In this document: one piece after another, positions 46,334 through 56,455 of the stretch
Position numbering within the stretch: the stretch's first letter is position 1
Layout of the letters: each line of letters starts with the position of its first letter
NCBI RefSeq assembly: GCF_014852685.1
Contig: NZ_JACZDF010000001.1
Span: 310,001-374,000, forward strand
Length of the DNA: 64,000 bases
Direction: 5' to 3'
DNA from: Flavimobilis rhizosphaerae
GTDB lineage: Bacteria; Actinomycetota; Actinomycetes; Actinomycetales; Cellulomonadaceae
Translations under genes and position numbers: made by a program
Notes under the pieces: generated by a model
Databases searched by the model: none
The model's input: the letters and a program-made list of their open reading frames with translations, nothing else
What the model was told of the DNA's origin: nothing

Positions 46334-47605
46334 TCAGAGTTGCGCGACGGCGGGCCCGCTGAGCACGTGCTGCGTGTCGAGGACGGTCGTGCCGTGCTCG
46401 ACGAGCAGCTCGTAGGGCACACCGCGGTGAGGCGTGACGATGACTGCCGCCGTCGTCCGGGCGAGCGTTGCCGCGTCGAGCGCCACCCGTTCGACACCGT
46501 GCGGCCAGTGATGGTCGTCGACAAGGTCGTCGACAGCGATGACCTCGGCACCGAGGGTCTGCAGATGCGTGACCAGACGCAGCGCCGGAGACTCCCGGAC
46601 GTCCCTCGTGTCCCGCTTGTACGCAAGGCCCAGCAGCAGGATCGTGCTGCCGCGCACCGAACGCTCGCAGTCGTTGAGGAGCGTGACGACCCGGCTCGCG
46701 ACGTACTGCGGCATGTGCTCGTTGACGTCGTTCGCCAGCTCGACGAAGCGGAAGCTCTGGCCGAGCCGCCGGCGCACCTGCCAGGAGAGGTAGCTCGGGT
46801 CGACCGGCAAGCAGTGCCCGCCCACGCCGGGGCCGGGCGTGAACTTCATGAAGCCGAACGGCTTGCTCGACGCAGCCTCGATCGCCTCCCAGATGTCGAT
46901 GTCGAGCTGGTGCGCGAAGACCGCGAGCTCGTTGACGAGCGCGATGTTGACGTGCCGGAACGTGTTCTCGAGCAGCTTCGTCAGCTCGGCCTCGCGCGTT
47001 CCCGAGACTGGGACCGTCGTCTCGATGAGACCTGAGTAGAACGCGTCGACGCGGGCGAGGGACGCCGCGTCGATCCCCGAGACCACCTTGGGGGTCTCGA
47101 CGAACCCGAACGTCGGGTTGCCTGGGTCGATGCGCTCGGGCGAGTAGCCGACGTGGAAGTCCGGCCCGGCGGTGAGGCCGGAGACCTCCTCGAGGATCGG
47201 GATGAGCATCTCGTCGGTCGTGCCCGGGTAGGTCGTCGACTCGAGGACGACGAGGCACCCGCGCGTCACCCACGGTGCGAGGTCGCGCGCGGCGTCCCCG
47301 ATGAACGAGAGGTCGGGCAGCGTCTCGCGCAACGGCGTCGGCACCGAGATGACGGCGACGTCGAAGCCGCGGCACGTGGCGTAGTCAGTCGTCGGCAGGT
47401 AGCGGCCGGTCGCGAGAGCCGCAGCGAGCTGTGCGTCGGAGATGTCCTCGACGAAGGACACTCCGGCGCCGAGCGCCTTGACGCGGCGCGCGTCGATGTC
47501 GAGGCCGACGACGTCGTAGCCCTGCTCGACAGCGCGCATGGCGAGCGGCAGACCGACATACCCCTGACCGACGACGACGACCTTCTGAGCGTGCTGCACT
47601 GACAT
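46334..47605 (-). CDS. Nucleotide-sugar dehydrogenase (UDP-HexNAc 6-dehydrogenase type)
   Basis: A 423-residue NAD-dependent dehydrogenase with GQGYVGLPLAMRA, the substrate loop ESTTYPGTTDEML, GYSPERIDPGNP and catalytic Cys 265 in GPGVGGHCLPVDP. The GPGxGGHC form, with SPERxxPG, marks the WbpA/WecC/TviB branch acting on UDP-N-acetylhexosamines, unlike the Ugd-type enzyme at 29990. The exact substrate cannot be fixed. GGGGGA 5 nt upstream supports ATG 47605. It suggests an N-acetylhexosaminuronic acid in the surface polymer. Confidence 0.88.
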   Translation of the reverse strand: MSVQHAQKVVVVGQGYVGLPLAMRAVEQGYDVVGLDIDARRVKALGAGVSFVEDISDAQLAAALATGRYLPTTDYATCRGFDVAVISVPTPLRETLPDLSFIGDAARDLAPWVTRGCLVVLESTTYPGTTDEMLIPILEEVSGLTAGPDFHVGYSPERIDPGNPTFGFVETPKVVSGIDAASLARVDAFYSGLIETTVPVSGTREAELTKLLENTFRHVNIALVNELAVFAHQLDIDIWEAIEAASSKPFGFMKFTPGPGVGGHCLPVDPSYLSWQVRRRLGQSFRFVELANDVNEHMPQYVASRVVTLLNDCERSVRGSTILLLGLAYKRDTRDVRESPALRLVTHLQTLGAEVIAVDDLVDDHHWPHGVERVALDAATLARTTAAVIVTPHRGVPYELLVEHGTTVLDTQHVLSGPAVAQL

Positions 47606-47767
47606 CAAGTTCCCCCGTCCGGGCGCGCCAGGGCGAGGCGCGCTGCGTCCTCACGCTACGGACGGAGGGGACGAGGGCGACAGCGGAACGAGCGTGGATC
47701 ACCCTGGCTCCACCCCGGAGCACCTCCCACCTCGCCTGGAAGGTTCGAGAGGCGGTGGGACGGACGC

Positions 47768-47803
47768 GTGAGGGGCGGGCACCCACCGGTGCCCGCCCCT
47801 CAC
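47768..47803. terminator. Terminator hairpin downstream of serC
   Basis: 14-bp perfect arms GTGAGGGGCGGGCA / TGCCCGCCCCTCAC with an 8-base loop, 8 bp past the serC stop on the minus strand. Confidence 0.8.
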
Positions 47804-47811
47804 GTCCGGGC

Positions 47812-49055
<1,244 letters not shown>

Positions 49056-49085
49056 CAGAAGCGCGCCCACGGGCGACGAGTGGCG

Positions 49086-49979
49086 TCAGCGTGCGTGGGC
49101 AAGGAGCTGCCGGATCTGGGTGACGAGCGCGTCGGGACGCTCAGTGAGGTCCCACCACGTCACCCGGACGACGACCCACCCCGCGGCGCTCAGCGCCGCG
49201 TCCCGTCGGCGATCGCGGACGAAGTGCCGTTCGTGCGCGCTGCGCCCGTCGACCTCGATGGCGACGCGGGCCGCAGGGAACACGATGTCAGGGCGCACCC
49301 GCTGCCCCGGCAGGTCGATCGTGACGTTCGCCTCCCACCCGGTGATGCCCGCCCGCAGGAGCAACGTGTGGAGCAGCTCCTCGGCCTTGCTCCACGCGCC
49401 GGCAGCGGTCCGGCGCAGCAGCTGCTTGAGCTGTCCGTTGCCACGGCGGTGCGGGTGCGCAGCGAGGTGCGCCTCGATGTCGCCCCGCTGCAGCTGCTCG
49501 AAGGACGCGAGGTAGGCGTAGAGGTTGCGTGCCTCGTCCCAGGGCATCGTGGCGAGCGCGTCGATGAAGGCCCAGCGCCTGGGTGCGACGCGTCCGATCC
49601 CGGCGATGCGGAGGATTCCGGGTTCGTCGACGTCGACCATGCGTCCGACGAGGCCCGAGGGGACGGACCACCCGGGGGCGTGGACCTGGATCGCGACGGG
49701 CGGCAGGGCAGCGACAGGGGCACCGTGATAGGCCGCAGCGATGCGCCCGACGACGAGGCAGCCGGGCCTGGCCAGCCCTGCCGCGAGGACCAGGTCGCTC
49801 GCCGTGACGGTGTGGTCGCGGTGTGCGAGGACCTGTGCGACGACGCGTCGCCAGACACCGCGGGCGAGCCGGTGGTCGACCTGACGTCGGGTCATCCCTG
49901 CCGCATACGCGTCACGCCGCAGAAAGACGCCGTGCGTACGGCGCGAGGGCACCCAGGTCTCGGGGAATCGTGCAGCCAC
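49086..49979 (-). CDS. AbiEi-like N-terminus plus DUF559 (Vsr-fold) nuclease-like protein, copy 2
   Basis: A 297-residue protein with the same layout as the one at 10160: an AbiEi-type start (GMTRRQVDHRLARGVWRRVV), a middle domain and a C-terminal DUF559 domain with RPDIVFPAARVAIEVDGRSAH, which keeps the Asp and E-x-D expected for a PD-(D/E)xK nuclease. Unlike copy 1, the catalytic residues look complete. GTG 49979 has GGGTGGGG just upstream. There is no partner gene. Perfect or near-perfect family-2 palindromes lie on both sides (49017-49055 and 50050-50094). Biological role unknown. Confidence 0.72.
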   Translation of the reverse strand: MAARFPETWVPSRRTHGVFLRRDAYAAGMTRRQVDHRLARGVWRRVVAQVLAHRDHTVTASDLVLAAGLARPGCLVVGRIAAAYHGAPVAALPPVAIQVHAPGWSVPSGLVGRMVDVDEPGILRIAGIGRVAPRRWAFIDALATMPWDEARNLYAYLASFEQLQRGDIEAHLAAHPHRRGNGQLKQLLRRTAAGAWSKAEELLHTLLLRAGITGWEANVTIDLPGQRVRPDIVFPAARVAIEVDGRSAHERHFVRDRRRDAALSAAGWVVVRVTWWDLTERPDALVTQIRQLLAHAR

Positions 49980-50049
49980 GTCCCCACCCTGGCCCGCGAC
50001 ACGGCCCAAAGCCGCCTATCCACAGCCCCGACCTCGTGCTCCGGCACCT

Positions 50050-50094
50050 CTCTTCGTGCCTGTGCACACGTTTCGTGTGCACAGGCACGAAGAG
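50050..50094. repeat. Palindromic repeat family 2, copy I (perfect hairpin)
   Basis: Perfect 21-bp arms (CTCTTCGTGCCTGTGCACAC plus G) around a TTT loop, in the 206-bp gap between the divergent DUF559 copy 2 and the DtxR-family gene. Because it lies between two gene starts it is not an ordinary terminator. Confidence 0.92.
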
Positions 50095-50185
50095 TGGGGC
50101 GGTCCGGCCGGGCACGGACGGGCCCCGCGTCAGGACGGACGGCCTAGACTGGGCCGCGACCGACGACACAGGGAGGCTGGGCGCC

Positions 50186-50884
50186 GTGAGCGACCTCATC
50201 GACACCACCGAGATGTATCTCCGGACCATCTACGAGCTCGTCGAGGAGGGGATCGTCCCCCTCCGCGCCCGCATCGCCGAGCGGCTCGGGCATTCCGGCC
50301 CGACGGTCTCGCAGACCGTGGCTCGTATGGAGCGAGACGGCCTCGTCGTCGTCTCTGGCGACCGGCACCTCGAGCTCACGACCGAGGGCCTTGCGAAGGC
50401 GACGCGCGTCATGCGCAAGCACCGCCTCGCCGAGCGCCTCCTCACCGACGTCATCGGCCTCGACTGGGAGTTCGTCCACGACGAGGCGTGCCGCTGGGAG
50501 CACGTCATGAGCGACCGTGTTGAGCGCCGGCTCCTCGATCTCCTCGGTCAGCCCACCGTGTCCCCGTACGGCAACCCCATCCCCGGGCTCGGCGAGCTCG
50601 GCGCGGCCGCGGCCGGCGGCGAGTTCCTCGACGGCGTCGTCTCCCTCCAGACGGTCCACGAGGCGCTCGAGGACAGCGCGCCGCGCGAGGCGACCGTCGC
50701 GCGCCTCGGCGAGCCGCTCCAGACGGACATCGAGCTCCTCGCGCGGCTCTCCGCGGCCGGAGTGACCCCCGGTGCGACGGTCTTCGTGACGCGGCAGGCC
50801 GACAGGCTCGAGGTCTCCTCCGCGGACGCGGACGGCGTCGACCTTCCCGTCGAGGTCTTCCGGCACGTCTTCGTCGAGGCCTGA
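50186..50884 (+). CDS. ideR: DtxR/IdeR-family iron-dependent repressor
   Basis: A 232-residue metalloregulator. The N-terminal winged helix starts DLIDTTEMYLRTIYEL with recognition helix near SGPTVSQTVARMERDGL; the dimerisation domain has HDEACRWEHVMSD, which keeps the Cys-x2-His equivalents of the iron site that separate DtxR/IdeR from manganese-type MntR. A third SH3-like domain follows. GGGAGG lies before GTG 50186, and TAGACT near 50154 is a likely -10. It is the expected reader of the iron box at 5187-5205. Confidence 0.92.
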   Translation: MSDLIDTTEMYLRTIYELVEEGIVPLRARIAERLGHSGPTVSQTVARMERDGLVVVSGDRHLELTTEGLAKATRVMRKHRLAERLLTDVIGLDWEFVHDEACRWEHVMSDRVERRLLDLLGQPTVSPYGNPIPGLGELGAAAAGGEFLDGVVSLQTVHEALEDSAPREATVARLGEPLQTDIELLARLSAAGVTPGATVFVTRQADRLEVSSADADGVDLPVEVFRHVFVEA

Positions 50885-50925
50885 GGGCCTCCCGCGGGCT
50901 CCGCCCAGGGGCCTCGCACGGCTCT

Positions 50926-50964
50926 GACGAGGGGCGTCGCACCGATGGTGCGGCGCCCCTCGTC
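50926..50964 (+). terminator. Terminator hairpin after the DtxR/IdeR gene
   Basis: 18-bp arms GACGAGGGGCGTCGCACC / GGTGCGGCGCCCCTCGTC, one wobble pair, 3-base loop, 41 bp after the stop. Confidence 0.85.
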
Positions 50965-51084
50965 CATGTCGCGCGACAGCCCAGATCGACACGGCGGAAA
51001 AGATCGTGACCTCCGCGTGACATGGCGTGGGTGGGTGAGGTACCTTCGATCTGCCCGACCGGTTCTCCGGACGGGACCGCGACC

Positions 51085-51260
51085 GGAACGCCGAGCTCTG
51101 CCACCGGTCGCGAACCATGATGAACCGCTGGCAGAGGCGGGGGAACCACCTGGTTCCGTGGAGACACGGAGCCCGGGGTGAAGCCGGGACGACCTTGGTC
51201 GGACCGGCCGGGCACTCTTCAGCCCGAACCCGACAGCTAACTTCGCAGGCGTTGGAGAGA
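51085..51260 (+). ncRNA. c-di-AMP (ydaO-yuaA) riboswitch
   Basis: The segment has the conserved pieces of this class: AACCGCTGGCAGAGGCGGGG, GGGGTGAAGCCGGGACGACC, then CAGCCCGAACCCGACAGCTA and ACTTCGCAGGCG just before the ribosome site. It sits between a TACCTT -10 near 51040 and the NlpC/P60 gene, as in Streptomyces cell-wall hydrolase genes, where c-di-AMP shuts expression off. It fills most of the 384-bp gap between the DtxR/IdeR gene and this hydrolase. Boundaries are approximate. Confidence 0.93.
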
Positions 51261-51268
51261 GGCCAGCA

Positions 51269-52039
51269 GTGACCCTGAGCAGCACCCGTGGGCGCCACCG
51301 CGCCGCACGCCGCCCCCTCGGCCAGGTCATCGTCGACGTCGCAGGAGAGGGCATCGGACGGCGGACAGCCGTCGTCGCAGCCTCCTCCGGACTTCTCGTC
51401 TCGATGGCCGTGGCCCCCGCCAACGCCTCTGTCGGCTCCGACGCCGTCGCGCTCGGCTCCGCCGACGTCTCTGCGCTCACGTCGCAGGCCCGCGCACAGC
51501 TCGCCGCAGCCCCGGCCGTCACCGTCTCCGACGGCTCCTGGGCCGAGGACATCAAGGACGTCGCCGTCGTCAAGGTGACGCCGGCGCCCGAGGTCCGTGC
51601 GACGCCCGCGCCCGCGCAGCGCACCGTCACCCCCGTGTCGCGCTCCGCTGAGCGCACCGAGGCCCCCGCACCGAAGGTCGAGAACAACCCGATCCCGCAG
51701 AGCGTCTCGGGCTCCAAGGTCCTCGAGATCGCCTCGCGCTACGTCGGCGTCCCCTACGTCTACGGCGGCACGACGCCCCGCGGTTTCGACTGCTCGGGCT
51801 TCACCTCGTACGTCTACGCGCAGCTCGGGATCAACCTCCCGCGCTCGTCGAGCGCCCAGCGCCACGCCGGGAAGGTCATCTCGCGTGCCGACGCCCGCCC
51901 CGGCGACCTCATCTGGACGCCCGGCCACATCGCGATCTACGCAGGCGGCAACTCCCAGATCGACGCGCCGCGTCCCGGCAAGACCGTCCAGTTCCGCAAG
52001 ATCTGGCAGCGCAACCCGGTGTTCATCCGCGTCAGCTGA
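51269..52039 (+). CDS. NlpC/P60 peptidoglycan endopeptidase
   Basis: A 256-residue secreted protein: a long N-terminal export signal with hydrophobic core AVVAASSGLLVSMAVAPANA, a Pro/Ala-rich linker, and a C-terminal NlpC/P60 cysteine peptidase (from about 150) with catalytic Cys in RGFDCSGFTSYVYAQLG and His in PGHIAIYAGG. It cuts stem peptides of peptidoglycan outside the cell. GAGAGAGG supports GTG 51269. The c-di-AMP riboswitch directly upstream ties wall cutting to turgor and second-messenger level. Confidence 0.94.
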   Translation: MTLSSTRGRHRAARRPLGQVIVDVAGEGIGRRTAVVAASSGLLVSMAVAPANASVGSDAVALGSADVSALTSQARAQLAAAPAVTVSDGSWAEDIKDVAVVKVTPAPEVRATPAPAQRTVTPVSRSAERTEAPAPKVENNPIPQSVSGSKVLEIASRYVGVPYVYGGTTPRGFDCSGFTSYVYAQLGINLPRSSSAQRHAGKVISRADARPGDLIWTPGHIAIYAGGNSQIDAPRPGKTVQFRKIWQRNPVFIRVS

Positions 52040-52050
52040 CACAGCCCGTC

Positions 52051-52089
52051 CCGACGGCCCGGCCCCTCCCCAGGGTGCCGGGCCGTCGG
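52051..52089 (+). terminator. Terminator hairpin after the NlpC/P60 gene
   Basis: 13-bp perfect arms CCGACGGCCCGGC / GCCGGGCCGTCGG, 13-base loop, 12 bp after the stop codon. Confidence 0.8.
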
Positions 52090-52204
52090 CGTCCACGGAC
52101 CGGACCGCCCCCGTGCGGTGTGCAAGAACAGGTCCAGGACGAGTAAAGTCGACGGAAGGACGACGTGGTCCGCTCGCGCCGTCACCTCGAGAAGGAGGCA
52201 TCCC

Positions 52205-53191
52205 GTGCCGCACCGTGACGTAGTCCTCGTAGGAGTCGACGGCTCCGCCCCGAGCCTCCACGCGCTCGACTGGGCCGCAGCGGAGGCGAAGAAGCTCGGC
52301 TGGCCGCTCCACGTCGTCTGCGCGTACTCACTGCCCTCATTCACCGCCGCGTCGCTCGACGGCGGCTATGCGGCGCTCGACGACACCGCGATCCTCGACG
52401 GCGCACGCAGCGTCCTCGAGGAGGCCAAGACCCGGGCCGCCGCGCACGGCGTCGCCGTCACCGCGACCGTGACGACCGGCGACCCCGCAGGAGCGCTCGT
52501 CGACCTCTCCAAGGAGCACCGCCTCGTTGTCGTCGGCACCCGCGGCCACGGCGGCTTCGCAGGCCGCCTCCTCGGCACCGTGTCCTCCGCGCTGCCCGCC
52601 CACAGCCACTGCCCGACGGTCGTCGTCCCCTACCTCGGGGAGGACGGCGAGCGCACCGCCATCAGTTCCGTCGCCTCGAACGCCGGGCTCGACCCGGTCG
52701 ACCAGCGGCCCCTCTTCCCGCTGCGGCGCATCGTCGTCGGCATGGACGGCTCACCCACCGCCGAGGACGCGCTGCGCGCGGCCCTGCGCCAGCAGAAGCT
52801 CTGGGACTGCGAGCTCGTCGCGGTCGCCGGCGTCCCCGTCGGCTCGGGCGCCGGCATGCTCGCGTGGCTGCCCGCCGCCGTCGACCACGAGGCCGTGCTC
52901 GCGGACGTCGCCGAAGGACTCGGCGTCATCGTCGACCGCGTCCTCGCCGACCACCCCGGCCAGACCGTCCGCCGCATCGTCCTCGACGGCACCGGCGCCG
53001 AGCTCCTCACGGAGTTCTCGACCGCGTCCGACCTCGTCGTCGTCGGATCCCGCGGCCGTGGCGGGTTCGCCGGCCTCCTGCTCGGCTCGACGTCCCAGGC
53101 CGTCCTCCACCACGCCAAGTGCCCCGTCATGGTCGTGACGAAGCGCTCCGCCGCCGCCGACAGCCCCCAAGAGACCGCCGACGAAAGCTGA
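52205..53191 (+). CDS. Universal stress protein with two UspA domains
   Basis: A 328-residue cytoplasmic protein with two tandem Usp domains (about 4-145 and 175-315). Both keep the ATP-binding signature G-2x-G-9x-G-S/T: VVGTRGHGGFAGRLLGTVS and VVGSRGRGGFAGLLLGSTS; starts are VLVGVDGSAPSLHAL and IVVGMDGSPTAEDAL. GTG 52205 has AAGGAGG at 52192-52198, and TAAAGT near 52143 is a likely -10. The long frame before the GTG is not coding. It converges on the DDAH gene. Confidence 0.93.
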   Translation: MPHRDVVLVGVDGSAPSLHALDWAAAEAKKLGWPLHVVCAYSLPSFTAASLDGGYAALDDTAILDGARSVLEEAKTRAAAHGVAVTATVTTGDPAGALVDLSKEHRLVVVGTRGHGGFAGRLLGTVSSALPAHSHCPTVVVPYLGEDGERTAISSVASNAGLDPVDQRPLFPLRRIVVGMDGSPTAEDALRAALRQQKLWDCELVAVAGVPVGSGAGMLAWLPAAVDHEAVLADVAEGLGVIVDRVLADHPGQTVRRIVLDGTGAELLTEFSTASDLVVVGSRGRGGFAGLLLGSTSQAVLHHAKCPVMVVTKRSAAADSPQETADES

Positions 53192-53215
53192 CGGCGCGCA
53201 GCGTGACGGGAGGGC

Positions 53216-54022
53216 TTAGCGCAGCACGAGCGTGCAGCACTTCACCGAGCCGCCGCCCCGGAGGATCTCCGAGACATCGACCGGCACCGGTGTGTAGCCC
53301 CGCGCCCGCAGGCGCTCCTCCCACGAGGGCGCGCCCGTGCCGAGCCACACCCGCTCGCCGTCGCTCAGGGCGTTGAGCGCGAACGACGTCGCCTCGGCCT
53401 CCGAGGCGAGGAGGGCGTCCGGGAAGAGGCGCTGCAGCGCCTCCTGCGACGCAGCGGAGAACGCACCCGGGAAGTAGGCGACGTCGACGGCACCGTCGAC
53501 GTCACGCAGCACCGTGAGCGCCGTGTCGAGGTGGTAGAAGCGCGCATCGATGAGCTCGAGCGTCACCACTGGAAGGCCGAGCGCGCGCGACGCCTCCGCG
53601 TGCGCCGCACGCTCCGTGCGCCAGCCGGTCCCCGCGAGCAGGACGTCACCCGCGACGAGCAGGTCACCCTCGCCCTCGTTGACGTGCTCAGCCGCGTGTG
53701 GCTCGAAGCCGAGTTCAGCGAGCCGCGCGAGGTATGCGGGTCCCTCCTCGCGTCGCTCCGCGACGAAGAACCTCGCGCCGTACGCGGCCCCGCCGACGAC
53801 GGTCGCGCCGTTGGCCGCGTAGACCATGTCCGGCATCCCCGCGAGCGGTGCGATCGTCTCGACCGTGTGCCCCGCCGCGACGTACGACGCGCGGAGCGCC
53901 TCCCACTGCGTCACGGCGAGCTCCGTGTCGACGGGCCGCGACGCGTCCATCCACGGGTTGATCTCGTAGCGCACCGTGAACTCGGTGGGCGGGCACATGA
54001 GCAACCGCAGCGTGCGTCCCAT
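53216..54022 (-). CDS. Dimethylarginine dimethylaminohydrolase-like (DDAH) amidinohydrolase
   Basis: A 268-residue protein of the pentein fold. EFTVRYEINPWMD and TQWEALRASY are substrate-binding; MPDMVYAANGATVV gives the acidic residue, ARFYHLDTALTVL the His, and GGGSVKCCTLVLR the C-terminal nucleophile Cys. It should hydrolyse dimethylarginine or a related guanidine to citrulline. Start ATG 54022 is 1 bp after the EcsC stop, so it is the third gene of an OsmC-EcsC-DDAH operon. Substrate could also be arginine or another guanidino compound. Confidence 0.85.
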   Translation of the reverse strand: MGRTLRLLMCPPTEFTVRYEINPWMDASRPVDTELAVTQWEALRASYVAAGHTVETIAPLAGMPDMVYAANGATVVGGAAYGARFFVAERREEGPAYLARLAELGFEPHAAEHVNEGEGDLLVAGDVLLAGTGWRTERAAHAEASRALGLPVVTLELIDARFYHLDTALTVLRDVDGAVDVAYFPGAFSAASQEALQRLFPDALLASEAEATSFALNALSDGERVWLGTGAPSWEERLRARGYTPVPVDVSEILRGGGSVKCCTLVLR

Positions 54023-54023
54023 G

Positions 54024-54848
54024 TCAGCGCTCCGAGGCCCCGGGACCAGGTCCGCCGCGGTCGGCCCCGCCGAGCGCGGTGGGTCCGCCGAGCAGGTCGG
54101 GCCGGTCGGCCACGGCCTCGAGGCGAGGCGCGGCGTCTGCGGACGTCCCCTCGACGACGCGTAGGCGCGGCGGGAACTGCGCGGGCGGCTCGCCGAACGC
54201 GGCGCGCGCCTGCGCGACGATGCCCTTGCCGAGCGCCCGGCCACCCAGCACACCGATCGCGGCACCCACCCCGAACGGCACGAGCCGGCCGAGGAGCAGG
54301 CTCGAGCGCCTCAGGAGGTGTTTCTTGACGAAACGACCCGCGAGGACCTTGTTGACCCGCTGGATCGTCGTCGACGGCATCGCCGCGAGGCCGACGCGCG
54401 CCCATGCCGTCGGGCTCAGCCCCGCCGACTCGATCGCGCGCGGGCCGTCCTCGCCGAGGAGGGACGCGAGAAGCAGGGTGCGGCGACGACCGACGTCGTC
54501 GACCTCGATGCCGTGGACGTCCGCGACCGCGAGCGTGTACGCGGCGGCCGCCGCGAAGAACGCGGCGACGTCCGCGGCCGTGAGGGTCGCGGCCACTGCG
54601 GTGCCGACCGCGGGGATCGCCGCTGTCCCGCCGACGGCGCCGCCGGTCGTCTGGACGACCGCGAGGAGCTCGGAGTCGAGGATCGCGAGGAGCTGCGCCG
54701 GCGTCGCCTCAGGGTTGCGTCGTCGCAGCTGGTCGACGTGCGCGCGGATGACCGACGACGGCACTCGCACCGCGGCGTCGACCGCCCGACTCACGAGGCC
54801 CGTGCCGGGGACGCCCGCGAAGCGCTCGAACGGGTCGCCGGCGCTCAT
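54024..54848 (-). CDS. EcsC-family protein
   Basis: A 274-residue protein resembling EcsC domain proteins of unknown biochemical role. It has two hydrophobic stretches (TGGAVGGTAAIPAVGTAVAA followed by LTAADVAAFFAAAAAYTL, and later VPFGVGAAIGVLGGRALG) and a disordered tail. Its start overlaps the OsmC stop (ATGA), and its stop is 1 bp before the DDAH start. No EcsA/EcsB transporter is present. Confidence 0.8.
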   Translation of the reverse strand: MSAGDPFERFAGVPGTGLVSRAVDAAVRVPSSVIRAHVDQLRRRNPEATPAQLLAILDSELLAVVQTTGGAVGGTAAIPAVGTAVAATLTAADVAAFFAAAAAYTLAVADVHGIEVDDVGRRRTLLLASLLGEDGPRAIESAGLSPTAWARVGLAAMPSTTIQRVNKVLAGRFVKKHLLRRSSLLLGRLVPFGVGAAIGVLGGRALGKGIVAQARAAFGEPPAQFPPRLRVVEGTSADAAPRLEAVADRPDLLGGPTALGGADRGGPGPGASER

Positions 54849-55378
54849 CGAGGCGGCTCCTCGGCGATGTGCGCCGTGGTTGCGCCCGTCGCGGTGTCGA
54901 CGAACGTCAGGTGCACCTCCGCGCCCGCCTGGACCGTGCGCCCCACCGTGCAGTTCTTGTCGACGGCACGCCCTGCGGCGGCTAGCAGCCGTGCGGCCGC
55001 GTCCGGCTCGAGGGCCGAGAGATCGACCTCGAGACGCTCGTGCGCCTCCGTGTAGCGCTCCTCCGCAACGTTCTTGACGGTCGCCCCGTGGAGCGTCGCC
55101 GCGTAGTCGTCGCCGAGGCGCCGCGCGAGCGTCACGTCGGTCGACAGGCCCGTGCAGCCGAGGAGCGCAAGCTTGAGGAGCTCACCCGGCGTGAAGCGCT
55201 CGTCGTGCTCCGCCGAGCCGATGTGGACGACCGCACCGCGGCCGTTGTACCCGACGTACTGGCGCGGACCCACACGTTCGATGCGCACCGCGGCGGGATC
55301 GTCGGGCATGGCTCCCGCGGCCTCGGCCGCGTCAGCGGCGAGAGCGGCGGCGAGCTCGAGATCGGGAGAGGACGTCAT
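54845..55378 (-). CDS. OsmC-family protein
   Basis: A 177-residue OsmC/Ohr-fold protein, thiol peroxidase-like, with the two reactive cysteines in LLGCTGLSTDV and VDKNCTVGRTV, about 80 residues apart as expected for the OsmC (YhfA-like) branch. ATG 55378 is chosen where similarity to the family begins; upstream frame is a shadow. It is the first gene of the operon with EcsC and DDAH and is divergent from the TspO-like gene. Confidence 0.88.
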   Translation of the reverse strand: MTSSPDLELAAALAADAAEAAGAMPDDPAAVRIERVGPRQYVGYNGRGAVVHIGSAEHDERFTPGELLKLALLGCTGLSTDVTLARRLGDDYAATLHGATVKNVAEERYTEAHERLEVDLSALEPDAAARLLAAAGRAVDKNCTVGRTVQAGAEVHLTFVDTATGATTAHIAEEPPR

Positions 55379-55528
55379 GCTCGCCAGTTTTCCACGACAC
55401 ACCCCGGACGGCGACGTGCGAGACGCACGTCCCACGCCGACGACGCCTCCCGGGAGGTCGGCCCCCTCGCCGTGCGGACACTCGGGCGTCCTGTCACTGT
55501 GTTGGGATCCGACGCCCCGGAGGTGCCC

Positions 55529-56422
55529 GTGTCCCACGTCCCGACCCCGTCCCACGTCCCGGACCCGCCCCACGTGCCAACCCCGTCCCGCGCGCAGTCC
55601 CGCGACCGCATCCGCCAGGTCGGTGTCACCGTCGCGGCAGTCCTCATGCTGCTCGGCACGCTCGTGGGGGTCGGCGTCCTCGGCACCCGCGTCGCCGAGT
55701 CCGCAGGCGGCAGCCTCTCGGCGACAGCGACGCCGCTCGCACCCGCCGGCCCCGCGTTCTCCATCTGGTCGGTCATCTACGTCGGGCTCTTCGCGTACGT
55801 CGTCCTGCAGTGGCTGCCGCGGCACGCGACGACCGCTCGGGCGCGCGCCACCGGCTGGCTCGCCGCGATGACGATGGTGCTCAACGGCGCGTGGCTGCTC
55901 ATCACGCAGGCCGGATGGCTGTGGGTGAGCGTCGTCGACATCGTCGTGCTCGCCCTCGCGCTCGGCGTCCTCGTGAAACGACTCACCGTGCTGCCTCGCA
56001 CCGGGGGCACCGTCGAACGGCTCGTCGTCGACGGCACCTTCGGCCTCTACCTCGGCTGGGTCGTGGTCGCGACCGTCGCGAACATCGCGGCCGCGCTCGC
56101 GGACTCGGGCGTCGAGCCGGCGCCCCGGACCGCGGAGATCCTCGCCGTCGTCGTCCTCGCCGTCGCGGCGGGCCTCGGCGTCGTGCTCGCGCGCGTCCTC
56201 GGCGGGAGGTTCGGCGTCGCAGCTGCCATGGCGTGGGGTCTCACGTGGATCGCTGTCGGGCGGCTCACCGACGCACCGACGTCGACGACGACGGGGATCG
56301 CTGCAGTCGTCGCCGCGGTCGTCGTGATCGTCGCGGCGGTGCTCTTCCGGCGCCCTGCGCCGGGCGTGGCGAGCTCCGCCGGAGGTGCGCGGAGCGATGT
56401 CGGCGAGCCCGGACGAGCATAG
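55529..56422 (+). CDS. TspO/MBR-like membrane protein
   Basis: A 297-residue protein with about 7 membrane helices. Trp-rich segments FSIWSVIYVGLFAYVVLQW and NGAWLLITQAGWLWVSVVD resemble TspO/MBR-related (tryptophan-rich sensory) proteins, but it is longer than the 160-residue, five-helix TspO. The first 40 residues are Pro/His-rich (SHVPTPSHVPDPPHVPTPS) and encoded by short CCCCACGT-like repeats. GTG 55529 has GGAGG at 55519-55523. The ligand is unknown. Confidence 0.7.
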   Translation: MSHVPTPSHVPDPPHVPTPSRAQSRDRIRQVGVTVAAVLMLLGTLVGVGVLGTRVAESAGGSLSATATPLAPAGPAFSIWSVIYVGLFAYVVLQWLPRHATTARARATGWLAAMTMVLNGAWLLITQAGWLWVSVVDIVVLALALGVLVKRLTVLPRTGGTVERLVVDGTFGLYLGWVVVATVANIAAALADSGVEPAPRTAEILAVVVLAVAAGLGVVLARVLGGRFGVAAAMAWGLTWIAVGRLTDAPTSTTTGIAAVVAAVVVIVAAVLFRRPAPGVASSAGGARSDVGEPGRA

Positions 56423-56455
56423 GGCGCCGACCGGACCTGATCGAGAGCCGCACGA

